DNA of 64,000 bases, from contig NZ_CP107880.1 in NCBI RefSeq assembly GCF_036013745.1, positions 7,378,001 to 7,442,000 on the forward strand. The letters run 5' to 3'. Below the pieces are notes generated by a model. The model was not told where the DNA came from. It searched no databases and saw nothing but the letters and a program-made list of their open reading frames with translations. This DNA comes from Streptomyces sp. NBC_00483 (lineage in GTDB: Bacteria; Actinomycetota; Actinomycetes; Streptomycetales; Streptomycetaceae). Numbering within the stretch: position 1 is the first letter of the stretch; each line of letters opens with the position of its first letter. Shown piece by piece: positions 26,551 to 34,533 of the stretch. The position numbers and the translations under genes are program-made.

Positions 26551-26557
26551 GGTGCTC

Positions 26558-27619
26558 CTACCGTTCGATGTCGCAGGGGCCCGCCGCGGCGGACACGCAG
26601 GTCTGGATGAGGACGCCGGGGTCGGCCTCGGTGATCTCGCCGGTGCGCAGGTCGCGGACGGCGCCCGCCTTGAGCGGCGTGACGCAGCCGAAGCAGATGC
26701 CCATGCGGCACCCGGAGGGCATGAGTACGCCGGCCTCCTCGCCGACGTCCAGCAACGGCGTGGCGCCGTCCGCGTCGACGGTCCTGCCGGTGGCGCTGAA
26801 CGTGACCTCGCCGCCGTCGCCGGTGACGACGATGCCGGGGCGGAAGCGCTCGGTGTGCAGGCGCTCCTGGATACCGTGCTCGGTCCAGTGCGCTTCGGCG
26901 GCGTCGAGCAGGCCGGCGGGCCCGCAGGCCCAGGTCTCGCGCTCGGCCCAGTCGGGCACGAGTTCGTCGAGGCGGGCGATGTCGAGTGTGCCGTCCGTGT
27001 CGGTGTGCACCTCGGTGAGCTGAAGCTTCTTCTCCGCGGCCAGTGCGTGCAGTTCGTCACGGAAGATCACGTCTTGCGGCCGGGGCGCGCTGTGGACCAT
27101 GACGACGTCGTCGAACTCGGTGTCGCGCAGCATGCCCATCACGGGCGTGATGCCGCTGCCGGCCGTCAGGTAGAGCACCTTGGCGGGCTTGGCCCGCGGC
27201 AGCACGAAGTCACCGGTCGGCTGGTCGAGGTGGATCAGCGTGCCCGGTTTCGCCTTGCGGACCAGATGGTTGCTGACCCTGCCGTCCGGGATCGCCTTCA
27301 CGGTGATCGTGAGGCGGCCGTCCTGGCGGTGGCGGTCGGTCGGCGAGGTGAGGGAGTAGGCACGCCACAGGCGCACCCCGTCGACGTCGACCCCGATCCG
27401 CACGTACTGACCGGCCGTGTGGCCGCGCCAGCCCCGGCCCGGCCTGATCACGATGGTCGCGGCGTCACCCGTCTCGGGGCGCACGGCTTCGATGCGCCCA
27501 CGCAGGTCGGCGCCCGCGCGCAGCGGGCTGACCAGGTCGAGGTAGTCCGACGGCAGCAGCGGCGTCGTGACCATTTCCAGCAGTTTCCAAGCCCTGCTAC
27601 GGAGGGCCGTACTCGTCAT
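26558..27619 (-). CDS. Ferredoxin reductase with C-terminal 2Fe-2S domain (desaturase partner)
   Basis: 353 residues from ATG 27619. Domain order is FAD-binding barrel (RAYSLTSPTDRH, with RxYS contacting FAD), NAD(P)-binding domain (LYLTAGSGITPVMGMLRD) and a plant-type 2Fe-2S domain with CRMGICFGC (Cys-x4-Cys-x2-Cys) and the last Cys in LIQTCVS. It passes electrons from NAD(P)H through FAD to its own cluster and on to the desaturase encoded immediately downstream. This matches the Rv3230c type of oxidoreductase. First gene of the two-gene operon; a short dyad lies 32 bases upstream between it and pucR. Confidence 0.92.
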   Translation of the reverse strand: MTSTALRSRAWKLLEMVTTPLLPSDYLDLVSPLRAGADLRGRIEAVRPETGDAATIVIRPGRGWRGHTAGQYVRIGVDVDGVRLWRAYSLTSPTDRHRQDGRLTITVKAIPDGRVSNHLVRKAKPGTLIHLDQPTGDFVLPRAKPAKVLYLTAGSGITPVMGMLRDTEFDDVVMVHSAPRPQDVIFRDELHALAAEKKLQLTEVHTDTDGTLDIARLDELVPDWAERETWACGPAGLLDAAEAHWTEHGIQERLHTERFRPGIVVTGDGGEVTFSATGRTVDADGATPLLDVGEEAGVLMPSGCRMGICFGCVTPLKAGAVRDLRTGEITEADPGVLIQTCVSAAAGPCDIER

Positions 27620-27650
27620 GGCTCCAGCCTGCTGTGCCGCAAGGCGTAAA

Positions 27651-27666
27651 GTCCTGACCGCAGGAC
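27651..27666. promoter_or_regulatory. Dyad between desaturase operon and PucR gene
   Basis: GTCCTG (27651-27656) and CAGGAC (27661-27666) form a perfect 6-bp dyad around ACCG. It is flanked by GTAAA on each side in direct orientation. Placed between divergent starts, it is a plausible site for the adjacent regulator. Confidence 0.45.
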
Positions 27667-27706
27667 GTAAATCTGGCTGGCTGAATTGTTCGCAGGGAAC
27701 AAAAAC

Positions 27707-28846
27707 GTGAACCATGCAATCCGGAGGGCCAGCGAACTGGCCCTGGACGAGACGACGGTCACCGCGCTTCGGGCCGCAGTGAAGACCACCGCCGACGAGG
27801 TCGTCCAGGCGATCATCGACGAGGTCCCTCCCTACGCCAACGCCCTTTCGGGCCGCATGGGCGGCACCATCCGCCGGGCCGTCCGCACCGCCCTGGGGCA
27901 CTACCTGGACCTCGCGAGCGGGAACGCCTCGGGCGGCGACGGCGGTGACGCGGCCTACGAGTTGGGCCGCGGCGAGGTGCGCGACGGCCGTTCGATGGAC
28001 GCCCTGCTCAGCGCCTACCGCGTCGGCGCCCGCGTGGCCTGGCGATGCCTGGCGGCGGGTGCCGTACCCGCGGGGCTGCCCGCCGCCGAGGTCGCCAAGT
28101 TCGCCGAGCTGACCTTCGCCTACATCGACGAGCTCTCCGCCGCGAGCGCCGCGGGCCACGCCGACGAACTGGCCGCCCGGGGCAGGGCCCACGAGCGCCA
28201 CCTGGAACACCTGGCCCGCGACCTCCTCGCCGGCGCGAGCCCGGACGTGCTCCTTGCCTCCGTTCAACGGGCCGGGTGGCAGCCGCCGGATTCGCTGACC
28301 GCGGTCCTGCTGCCCGCCGCCCAGGCCCGGCCCGCCTACCGCACGCTCGACCCGGGCACCCTCGTCCTCGACGATCTGCCGGACGCCACCGGTGTGCTGC
28401 TCGTCCCCGATGCCGACCGGTCACATCTCTTGCGGCAGCTGACCGACCGCACCGCTGTGGTCGGCCCGGCCCGGCCGTGGGCCCGGGCGTCCGCCTCGTA
28501 CGCACGAGCCGTCCGCGCGCGCTCCCTCTCCCCTGACATTCACGACACCGAGGACCACCTGCCGGAGTTGGTGCTGAGCGCCGACGCGGACGCGTTCGCG
28601 GACCTGCGTGCCCGAGCCCTCGCACCGCTCGGGACCTTGCCCGTCGCGACCGCACGGCGGCTTGAGGAGACGCTGCGGGAGTGGCTGCTGCACCAGGGCA
28701 GGCGGGACGAGGTGGCGGCGGCGTTGTTCGTCCATCCCCAGACGGTCCGGTACCGGATGTCGCAGCTGCGGCAGCTGTTTCCGGATCTCGCGTCGCCGCA
28801 CCGGGTCCTCGAACTGACGCTGGCGGTCGGGCTGCGTGAGGGGTGA
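27707..28846 (+). CDS. PucR-type helix-turn-helix regulator, divergent from desaturase operon
   Basis: 379 residues from GTG 27707 (AGGGA nine bases upstream). The C-terminus is a PucR HTH_30 domain: ETLREWLLHQGRRDEVAAALFVHPQTVRYRMSQLRQLF, seen in the pieces LLHQGRRDEVAAAL and HPQTVRYRMSQLRQL. The centre is GGDEF-like but without catalytic motif, and the N-terminal 150 residues are helical (RgbR/FasR-like sensor region). Actinobacterial proteins of this build include FasR, an activator of fatty acid synthesis genes, so control of the divergent desaturase operon is a reasonable inference. Three tandem copies of a GGGATGAC decamer lie right after its stop. Confidence 0.85.
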   Translation: MNHAIRRASELALDETTVTALRAAVKTTADEVVQAIIDEVPPYANALSGRMGGTIRRAVRTALGHYLDLASGNASGGDGGDAAYELGRGEVRDGRSMDALLSAYRVGARVAWRCLAAGAVPAGLPAAEVAKFAELTFAYIDELSAASAAGHADELAARGRAHERHLEHLARDLLAGASPDVLLASVQRAGWQPPDSLTAVLLPAAQARPAYRTLDPGTLVLDDLPDATGVLLVPDADRSHLLRQLTDRTAVVGPARPWARASASYARAVRARSLSPDIHDTEDHLPELVLSADADAFADLRARALAPLGTLPVATARRLEETLREWLLHQGRRDEVAAALFVHPQTVRYRMSQLRQLFPDLASPHRVLELTLAVGLREG

Positions 28847-28851
28847 CGCGA

Positions 28852-28881
28852 GGGATGACACGGGATGACGCGGGATGATGG
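28852..28881 (+). repeat. 3 x 10-bp tandem repeat after pucR gene
   Basis: GGGATGACAC, GGGATGACGC and GGGATGATGG follow each other directly, placed in the 70-base gap between the regulator and the thioredoxin-like gene. No stem is formed; function unknown. Confidence 0.6.
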
Positions 28882-28916
28882 GGACGGAATGACGGAACGT
28901 GAGAGCAGGAGCTTCC

Positions 28917-29255
28917 ATGGCGAGCCGGATACACCGACCCCGTGAGGACGCGGAGTTCGATTTCATCCTCGGGATGAGCGGAGTTCCGGTCCTCGCATAC
29001 TTCACCGGGACATGGCCCAAGGCGATCGAGCCCTGCCGCGTGATGGACCTCGTCGTGGGTGGCATCGCCGACGACTGCGCGGGCCGCCTGACGGTCGTCC
29101 GCGTTGACATCACGCGTTGTCCGGCCGCGACCGAGCGGTACGGGGTCACCGGGGCTCCGTCCTGCGTCCTGCTGAAGGAGGGGGAGGCGGTGGCGCACGG
29201 CACGGGGCCCATGACCACCGCCGAGGTACGGAAGCTCCTGGACGGCCACCTCTGA
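28917..29255 (+). CDS. Thioredoxin-fold protein lacking the first active-site cysteine
   Basis: 112 residues from ATG 28917 (AGGAG five bases upstream). The fold is that of thioredoxin: strand VPVLAYFTGTW, helix start, RLTVVRVDITRCPAATERYGVTGAPSCVLLKEGE with the cis-proline loop (TGAPS), and a C-terminal helix AEVRKLLDGHL. At the active site WCGPC is replaced by W33-PKAIEP-C40, so only the second Cys remains and dithiol chemistry is not possible. A binding, monothiol or chaperone role is more likely. It is 70 bases downstream of pucR on the same strand and may be cotranscribed. Confidence 0.75.
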   Translation: MASRIHRPREDAEFDFILGMSGVPVLAYFTGTWPKAIEPCRVMDLVVGGIADDCAGRLTVVRVDITRCPAATERYGVTGAPSCVLLKEGEAVAHGTGPMTTAEVRKLLDGHL

Positions 29256-29261
29256 GCGGCT

Positions 29262-30524
29262 TCAGTGGTGCCCGGTGTCGGGGGCCTGCCGGAGGGTGCG
29301 GCAGGTGAGTGCGGCGTGGAGGGTGGGTACGTCGGCAGGACGGGTGGCGTCCAGGCCTGTCAGGTCGGTGATCCTGCGCAGCCGATAGAGCACGGTGTTG
29401 GGGTGCACGTTGAGGTTCCGGGCCGTGCGGCGTCGGTCCGCGTTGTGCCGCAGGTAGGTGCTGAGGGTGAGCAGCAGGTCGTGGTGACCGTGCAGCGGAT
29501 CGAGGAGCCGGGCCATGTGGTCGCGGGCCGGGCCCGGTCGGGAGAGCTGGTACTCGATGGCCAGGTCTTCCAGCCGGTAGAGGCCGGGCGGCCGGGCCGA
29601 GGCGGTGGCGATGTGGGTCAGTTCGGCGGCGACGGGGCAGGCCTCGGGGATGTCGCGGGGGAGCGCGGGGACGGCCGCGGCGTGGACGGGGCTGCCGGCG
29701 GCCCGTTCGAGGTGGGTTGTCAGCTGTGCGGTGTTGTCCCAGTGGGCCGGGGTGAGGCCGTCGGGATCGGTCTCGCAGGGCAGCAGGGCGATTCCGCCGT
29801 CGGTGGTGAGTGAGGTGAGTGCGGCACCTCGGGTGTGCAGGTCGAGTTCGGTGCGTACGCGGCGGAGCTTGCGCTGGGCGGCGACGGCCGGGTCGACGTC
29901 GGGGGCCCGCTCGTCCGGGTGCGGGGCGAGGGACAGGGAGAGGACCAGGTAGCCGGGCGGCAGGGTGAGGCCGGCCCCGCCCGTGGTCGCCGTGTCGGCC
30001 CGGCCCTCCAACAGGGCGTTGAGCAAAAGCTGTTGGGCGCTGTGCCGCTCACCGGCCGTGGACCGCATCTCCTGGAGGTAGCCGGCCGTGACGGCGGTGG
30101 TGACGAGTTGTAGGTACTCCAGGATCAGCCGGTGCAGCGTGGTGAGAGCCGCCAGGTCCTCGCCGCGCGCCCTGGTCGCGACCTCGTCCACGCACAGGCG
30201 GGCGCCGAGGAAGTAGGCGGCCACCACCGCCTCGGCGGGCAGTCCTTCCTCGGCGCGCCGCGCGGCCGAGCCGCTCAGCTCGGCGAGCTGTTCGGGGTCG
30301 GGCATCTGGCCGTCGGTCAGTACCTGGGCGAAGCCGTTGATCCCGCGCCGGACCATGTGCGTGACATCGCCCGTGAGCTGTTCGGCGGGAAGTTTCCCGT
30401 AGACGGGGAGCTGCACCCGCAGCCGTTCCACGACCTCCCCCTGGAGTCGGTGCAGGGAGCTCAGGAGGTAGTGCTGGAGGTCTTCGCCGCCGACGGTGAT
30501 GCCTTCGGGTTTGTACGCAGCCAC
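29262..30524 (-). CDS. PucR-type helix-turn-helix regulator 2
   Basis: 420 residues from GTG 30524 (GAGGTG four bases upstream). N-terminal helical sensor region (residues 1-170), degenerate GGDEF-like middle, and a C-terminal HTH_30 domain visible as LRHNADRRRTARNLNVHPNT and VLYRLRRITDL. It converges with the thioredoxin-like gene (6 bases apart) and is divergent from the SGNH esterase gene, with a perfect 14-bp dyad between them. By position it may regulate the esterase and itself. Proteins of this class are often activators of catabolic or lipid genes; the signal is unknown. Confidence 0.87.
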   Translation of the reverse strand: MAAYKPEGITVGGEDLQHYLLSSLHRLQGEVVERLRVQLPVYGKLPAEQLTGDVTHMVRRGINGFAQVLTDGQMPDPEQLAELSGSAARRAEEGLPAEAVVAAYFLGARLCVDEVATRARGEDLAALTTLHRLILEYLQLVTTAVTAGYLQEMRSTAGERHSAQQLLLNALLEGRADTATTGGAGLTLPPGYLVLSLSLAPHPDERAPDVDPAVAAQRKLRRVRTELDLHTRGAALTSLTTDGGIALLPCETDPDGLTPAHWDNTAQLTTHLERAAGSPVHAAAVPALPRDIPEACPVAAELTHIATASARPPGLYRLEDLAIEYQLSRPGPARDHMARLLDPLHGHHDLLLTLSTYLRHNADRRRTARNLNVHPNTVLYRLRRITDLTGLDATRPADVPTLHAALTCRTLRQAPDTGHH

Positions 30525-30602
30525 AAAACACCTCGCGAAACGCTGTTCTCCCGACCGGAAGCGGGGAGCCGGTGCGCCGACATGATGTATCCCACCACAA
30601 AC

Positions 30603-30616
30603 TTACCGGCCGGTAA
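30603..30616. promoter_or_regulatory. 14-bp perfect palindrome between regulator and SGNH esterase
   Basis: TTACCGGCCGGTAA is fully self-complementary. It lies 79 bases before the PucR-type gene and 87 before the esterase, in an otherwise AT-richer patch, so it is a good operator candidate. The shape resembles TetR-family sites more than known PucR sites. Confidence 0.55.
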
Positions 30617-30702
30617 ACGGTGTGCCCGTCTGTCTGCCCGCCGGGCGAGAGCCGCGTCGACCGGTGCGTTCGCGCGCACCGCCAACCCCTCGAAGGAGCC
30701 CC

Positions 30703-31569
30703 GTGTTCTCCCGTTCGCGCGCCGTGCTGACAGCCGTCATCGCCGCATCCGCTCTGGCGACTCCCGCCGCCGTCCCCACGGCCACGGCCGCGGCCGCCGA
30801 CCCCCTCGACTACGTGGCGATGGGGGACTCGTACGCCGCCGCCCCGCTGGTGCTCCCGACCGACACCTCGAATCTGCTGTGCCTGCGGTCCCTGGCCGAC
30901 TACCCGCACATCGCGGCCAAGGCGCTCGGGGCGAAGCTGACCGACGTCAGCTGCTCGGGCGCTACCGTCGAGAACTTCAGCAGTTCCCAACACCCGGGCA
31001 CCGCACCCCAATTCGACGCCCTCGACGAGGACACGGACCTCGTCACCCTCACCATCGGCGGCAACGACACCAACCTGGTCGCCGCGACCCTCCGCTGCGT
31101 CAACGTCGCGGCCAAGCCGCTGGGCAGCAGCTGCGCCGCTGCCTACACCAAGGGCGGCGTCGACACGCTGAAGGCCGACATCGACGCCTGGGCGCCGAAG
31201 TTCGCGGCCACTCTGGACCGCGTCAACGAACTGGCCCCCAACGCGGACTTGTTCGTCATCGGATACGGCAACTACATCCGCCCCGGCGGCTGTTTCCCCA
31301 CCCAGCCCATCTGGGACGTCGACGCCACCTACATCCAGAACACGGTCAACCACCTCGGTGCCACCCTGAAGAAGACGGCTCAGGACCACGGAGCGACCTT
31401 CGTCGACACCTACCCCCTCGGCATCGGCCACGACAGCTGCGCGGCACCCGCCGACCGGTACCTCGAAGGCCTGGTCCCGACCCACATCGCCGCCCCGCTG
31501 CATCCCAATGCCGCCGGCTCGAAGGCCATCGGCGGAGCCGTTGCCGCGGCGGTGGGTGGCTCCTCCTAG
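30703..31569 (+). CDS. Secreted SGNH/GDSL esterase
   Basis: 288 residues from GTG 30703 (AAGGAG four bases upstream). A signal peptide of about 29 residues ends at TATAAAADP. The SGNH blocks are present: block I MGDSYAA with the Ser nucleophile, Gly in block II (SCSGATVENF), block III GGNDTN, and block V HPNAAG giving the His. Paired cysteines suggest disulphides. The fold and motifs match Streptomyces secreted lipases/esterases of the SGNH type, which cleave acyl esters of lipids. Its promoter region is shared with the divergent PucR-type regulator. Confidence 0.92.
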   Translation: MFSRSRAVLTAVIAASALATPAAVPTATAAAADPLDYVAMGDSYAAAPLVLPTDTSNLLCLRSLADYPHIAAKALGAKLTDVSCSGATVENFSSSQHPGTAPQFDALDEDTDLVTLTIGGNDTNLVAATLRCVNVAAKPLGSSCAAAYTKGGVDTLKADIDAWAPKFAATLDRVNELAPNADLFVIGYGNYIRPGGCFPTQPIWDVDATYIQNTVNHLGATLKKTAQDHGATFVDTYPLGIGHDSCAAPADRYLEGLVPTHIAAPLHPNAAGSKAIGGAVAAAVGGSS

Positions 31570-31589
31570 GTTCAGGTGGGCCGGCCGTG

Positions 31590-31605
31590 CCGCACCATGG
31601 TGCGG
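31590..31605 (+). terminator. Possible terminator hairpin after SGNH esterase
   Basis: CCGCACC and GGTGCGG pair around AT in a 16-bp palindrome 21 bases after the esterase stop. There is no T-run; it could also be an operator of the next gene. Confidence 0.4.
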
Positions 31606-31676
31606 TCCCGCGGGAGGCCAGGGGCGCTAGCATCAGTGAGCCCGCTGAGGTCCGATCGAGAAGGCGATTCCGCGAG

Positions 31677-32099
31677 ATGTCCGATGACGCATACCTGTTT
31701 CTTCTTCCGGACCGTCGGCCCCGGCTGGGGGCGCCGCTGGCTGTGGTCGGCGACCTGGAGTGCGCGGAGACACCTGCCGTACGCGGGTGGCTGAAGGCGC
31801 ATGGCGTCTCGGTGACGTCGGATCAGGTCAGGATCCTTCCGGCCCAGGCGAAGGCCTTCCTGCCCGAGGGCGCGGAGCACTTGCCCGTTCCGCTGAGCGA
31901 GGAGGAAGCCCTGCGGGTCGAGCAGGAGTGTGCCCCGCAGTCGGTCACGGACATGGAGAGCGAACTGCTGGAGTTCCGGCAGACGACGCAGGGCTGGGAG
32001 GCGCTCGTGCACCGGGCCCTGGAGGCAGGAGTTCCGGGCGAACGGATCGCCCGGCTGACCGGTCTGGACCCTCAGGACATCGGCCGCCTCATGGCGTGA
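31677..32099 (+). CDS. Hypothetical protein with C-terminal HTH-like segment
   Basis: 140 residues from ATG 31677. I do not recognise the family. The first half is a mixed alpha/beta sequence (YLFLLPDRRPRLGAPLAVVG), the middle is acidic and helical (LSEEEALRVEQECAPQSVTD), and the C-terminus VPGERIARLTGLDPQDIGRL looks like a helix-turn-helix or a small helical hairpin. No signal peptide or membrane helix. It stands between the esterase and corA genes and converges with corA; GC bias and codon use are normal, so it is probably real. Confidence 0.6.
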   Translation: MSDDAYLFLLPDRRPRLGAPLAVVGDLECAETPAVRGWLKAHGVSVTSDQVRILPAQAKAFLPEGAEHLPVPLSEEEALRVEQECAPQSVTDMESELLEFRQTTQGWEALVHRALEAGVPGERIARLTGLDPQDIGRLMA

Positions 32100-32114
32100 G
32101 CCGAGAGAGGTCGC

Positions 32115-33275
32115 TCAGAGCCAGTCCCGTCGCTTGAAGATGAAGTACAGACTGACGCAGACCGTGGCCATCAGGGCGATCGAGAGCGGGTATCCGAGCA
32201 CCCAGTGCAACTCCGGCATGTGGTCGAAGTTCATGCCGTAGACGGTGCCGACGAGGGTGGGGGCGAAGAGGATCGCCGCCCAGCTGGAGATCTTTTTGAT
32301 CTCCTCGTTCTGTTCGAAGCCGGCCTCCGCGAGTGCCCGCATCTCCGCGTTCTGCTGCTGGGTGACCAGGGTCGCGTTCACCGTGAGGATGTCGGCGAGG
32401 GCCTGGCGGAACGAGTCGACGCGTTCGCTGGTGTGGGTGACGTGGTCGGCCACGTCGCGGAGGTAGCGCTGGAGCTCCTCGTCCGTGCCGTACTTCGCGA
32501 AGCCAGCCATCAGGGCGTGCAGCATGCCGACCAGGGGGCGGGTCGCGCGCTGGAACTCGACCATTTCCCGGGAGAGTTCGTAGATGCGGCGTGAGACGGC
32601 GGGGGCGCCGGAGAAGACCTCCGTCTCGATCTCGTCGACGTCGTTCTGGACGCCGGACACCACCGGCGCGTAGCCGTCGACGACCGCGTCGAGGATGGCG
32701 TAGAGGACCGCCTCAGGGCCGAGCCGGAGCAGGTCGGGGGTGGCCTCCATGCGGCCGCGGACGGCCGAGAGGTCGGGGGCCGCGCCGTGCCGGACCGTGA
32801 TGACGAAGTCGGGGCCCACGAACACGTGCAGCTCGCCGAAGTCGACCTCCTCCTGCGCGTCCAGATAGCGGGCCGCGCGCAGGACGACGAAGAGGGTCTC
32901 GCCGTAGCGCTCCAGCTTCGGGCGCTGATGTGCCTCCAGCGCGTCCTCGACCGCGAGGTCGTGCAGGTCGAACTCGGCGGCCAGCGACTTGAGTTCCGAG
33001 TCGGAGGGGCGGGCCAGGCCGATCCACGCCATCGTGCGCGGCTTCTCGCGCAGCTGCCGGTAGGTGTCCGTGAGGGTCTCCGGGGTCGCGACCCGCACCC
33101 CGTCCCGGTACAGCGCCGCGTTCACCACGGTGTCCTGGTCCTGCGGCGCCGGGGCGGTCGCGGGCGCGGTCGGCGGATCGGACGGTGGGGGTGCCTGGTC
33201 GGCCGACCGGCGCCAGGAGTAGCGGCGCGCCCCACCGTGCTCGTTCCGGCCGGCTCGTCCCTGCCGTCGTGTCAT
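32115..33275 (-). CDS. corA: CorA-type magnesium/divalent metal transporter
   Basis: 386 residues from ATG 33275, with GGAGG five bases upstream. A basic/Pro-rich 50-residue tail precedes a large soluble domain (FDLHDLAVEDALEAHQRPKLERY is the conserved segment, seen in VEDALEAHQRPKLERYG) and long helices. Two C-terminal membrane helices carry the signature YGMNFDHMPELHW (GMN at the pore mouth) and the tail ends FKRRDWL. CorA forms a pentamer that lets Mg2+ or other divalent ions enter the cell. No Mg-sensing leader is evident upstream. Confidence 0.95.
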   Translation of the reverse strand: MTRRQGRAGRNEHGGARRYSWRRSADQAPPPSDPPTAPATAPAPQDQDTVVNAALYRDGVRVATPETLTDTYRQLREKPRTMAWIGLARPSDSELKSLAAEFDLHDLAVEDALEAHQRPKLERYGETLFVVLRAARYLDAQEEVDFGELHVFVGPDFVITVRHGAAPDLSAVRGRMEATPDLLRLGPEAVLYAILDAVVDGYAPVVSGVQNDVDEIETEVFSGAPAVSRRIYELSREMVEFQRATRPLVGMLHALMAGFAKYGTDEELQRYLRDVADHVTHTSERVDSFRQALADILTVNATLVTQQQNAEMRALAEAGFEQNEEIKKISSWAAILFAPTLVGTVYGMNFDHMPELHWVLGYPLSIALMATVCVSLYFIFKRRDWL

Positions 33276-33393
33276 CGCCGCCTCCCTCCGTGGTTACGCT
33301 GCCGGGTCCCCGGCAGCGTAACCAGCGAAGGTGACATCACGGTGCAGCGCATCGCGGACCGCATCCGACCTAATTTCCCGTTACCTTCCCCGT

Positions 33394-34512
33394 ATGACGA
33401 CGAAGCCGATGACCGCCCGCGCCCTGGGGCGCGCCACCCTGGAGCGCCAACTCCTGCTCGAACGGCGCCCGTTGAGTGCCGAGGACACCATCGACCGGCT
33501 GGTCGGGCTCCAGGCGCAGGAGGTCAGGCCGCCGTATCTCGCGCTCGCCGCGCGCCTCGCCGACTTCACCCCCGCCGCGCTCTCCACCGCCCTGGAAGAG
33601 CGCCGCGTGGCCCGGCTCGTCACCATGCGCTCCACCATCCATATGCACACCGTCGACGACTGCATGACGCTGCGTCCCCTCGTGCAGCCCGCCCGCGACC
33701 GGGAGCTGCGGATGTTCCGCAAGGGCCTCGTCGGCGTCGACCTCGACCGGCTCACCGAGCTGACCCGCCGGTACGTCGAGGAGGAGCCGCGCACCCCGAA
33801 GGAGATCCGCGAGCTGCTCCTCGGGCACTGGCCCGATGCCGACCCACAGGCCCTCACCATCGCGGCCCGCGGCTGCCTCCCTCTCGTCCAGGTCACACCG
33901 CGCGGCCTGTGGCGGCGCAGCGGCGGGGTGCGGCTGACCACCGCCGAGCAGTGGTTCGGCCGGACCACCGAGCCGACGCCCGCCCCGGACGACACGATCC
34001 TCCGCTACCTCGGCGCCTTCGGGCCCGCCTCGGTGAAGGACTTCCAGCAGTGGGCCGGCATCACCCGGACCAAGGAGGCCTTCGAGCGGCTGCGGCCCCG
34101 GCTCGTGACCTTCCGCGACGAGCACGGCGTCGAACTGTTCGACCTGCCCGACGCTCCCCGCCCCGACGAGGACACGCCCGCGCCGCCGCGGCTGCTCGCC
34201 GAGTTCGACAACCTCCTCCTGTCGCACGCCGACCGCACCCGAGTGATCCACGAGGTCGACCGGGGCCGCAACTGGCAGGTGAACACCGCCTACTTGACGT
34301 TCCTCGTCGATGGGTTCCTGGCGGGTCTGTGGACCCTCAAGGAGGGCAAGGAGAGTAAGGAGGGGGCGTCCGGCAGCGTGCTCACCCTCGAACCCTTCCG
34401 GAAGCTCACGCGCGCCCAGCGGGACGAACTCGTCGCCGAAGCGGAGCGCACCGCCGCCGTCCTGGAAGCCCCGGGACCGGTCACCGTGGACTTCGGCACC
34501 GTCCGCACATGA
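33394..34512 (+). CDS. AlkZ-like winged-helix DNA glycosylase (HTH_42 family)
   Basis: 372 residues from ATG 33394. The family is HTH_42 (winged helix DNA-binding domain): RLVGLQAQEVRPPYLAL has the catalytic-type Gln40-Ala-Gln42 motif (QxQ as in AlkZ, rather than QxD of YcaQ/AlkX), followed by TMRSTIHMHTVDDC and a tail with LAEFDNLLLSHADRTRVI. AlkZ enzymes unhook bulky or interstrand-crosslinked adducts, such as those of azinomycin, so this may be a DNA-repair or self-protection enzyme (family knowledge, not proof). No ribosome site is seen; TACCTT lies seven bases before the ATG, so the transcript may be leaderless. Confidence 0.8.
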   Translation: MTTKPMTARALGRATLERQLLLERRPLSAEDTIDRLVGLQAQEVRPPYLALAARLADFTPAALSTALEERRVARLVTMRSTIHMHTVDDCMTLRPLVQPARDRELRMFRKGLVGVDLDRLTELTRRYVEEEPRTPKEIRELLLGHWPDADPQALTIAARGCLPLVQVTPRGLWRRSGGVRLTTAEQWFGRTTEPTPAPDDTILRYLGAFGPASVKDFQQWAGITRTKEAFERLRPRLVTFRDEHGVELFDLPDAPRPDEDTPAPPRLLAEFDNLLLSHADRTRVIHEVDRGRNWQVNTAYLTFLVDGFLAGLWTLKEGKESKEGASGSVLTLEPFRKLTRAQRDELVAEAERTAAVLEAPGPVTVDFGTVRT

Positions 34513-34533
34513 CCCACGGCCTGTACGCGCTCC

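Noticed and set aside
26558..28267. Longer reductase reading to 28267
   Set aside because: The added 216 residues run through the divergent pucR gene and have no reductase homology; ATG 27619 is the natural start.
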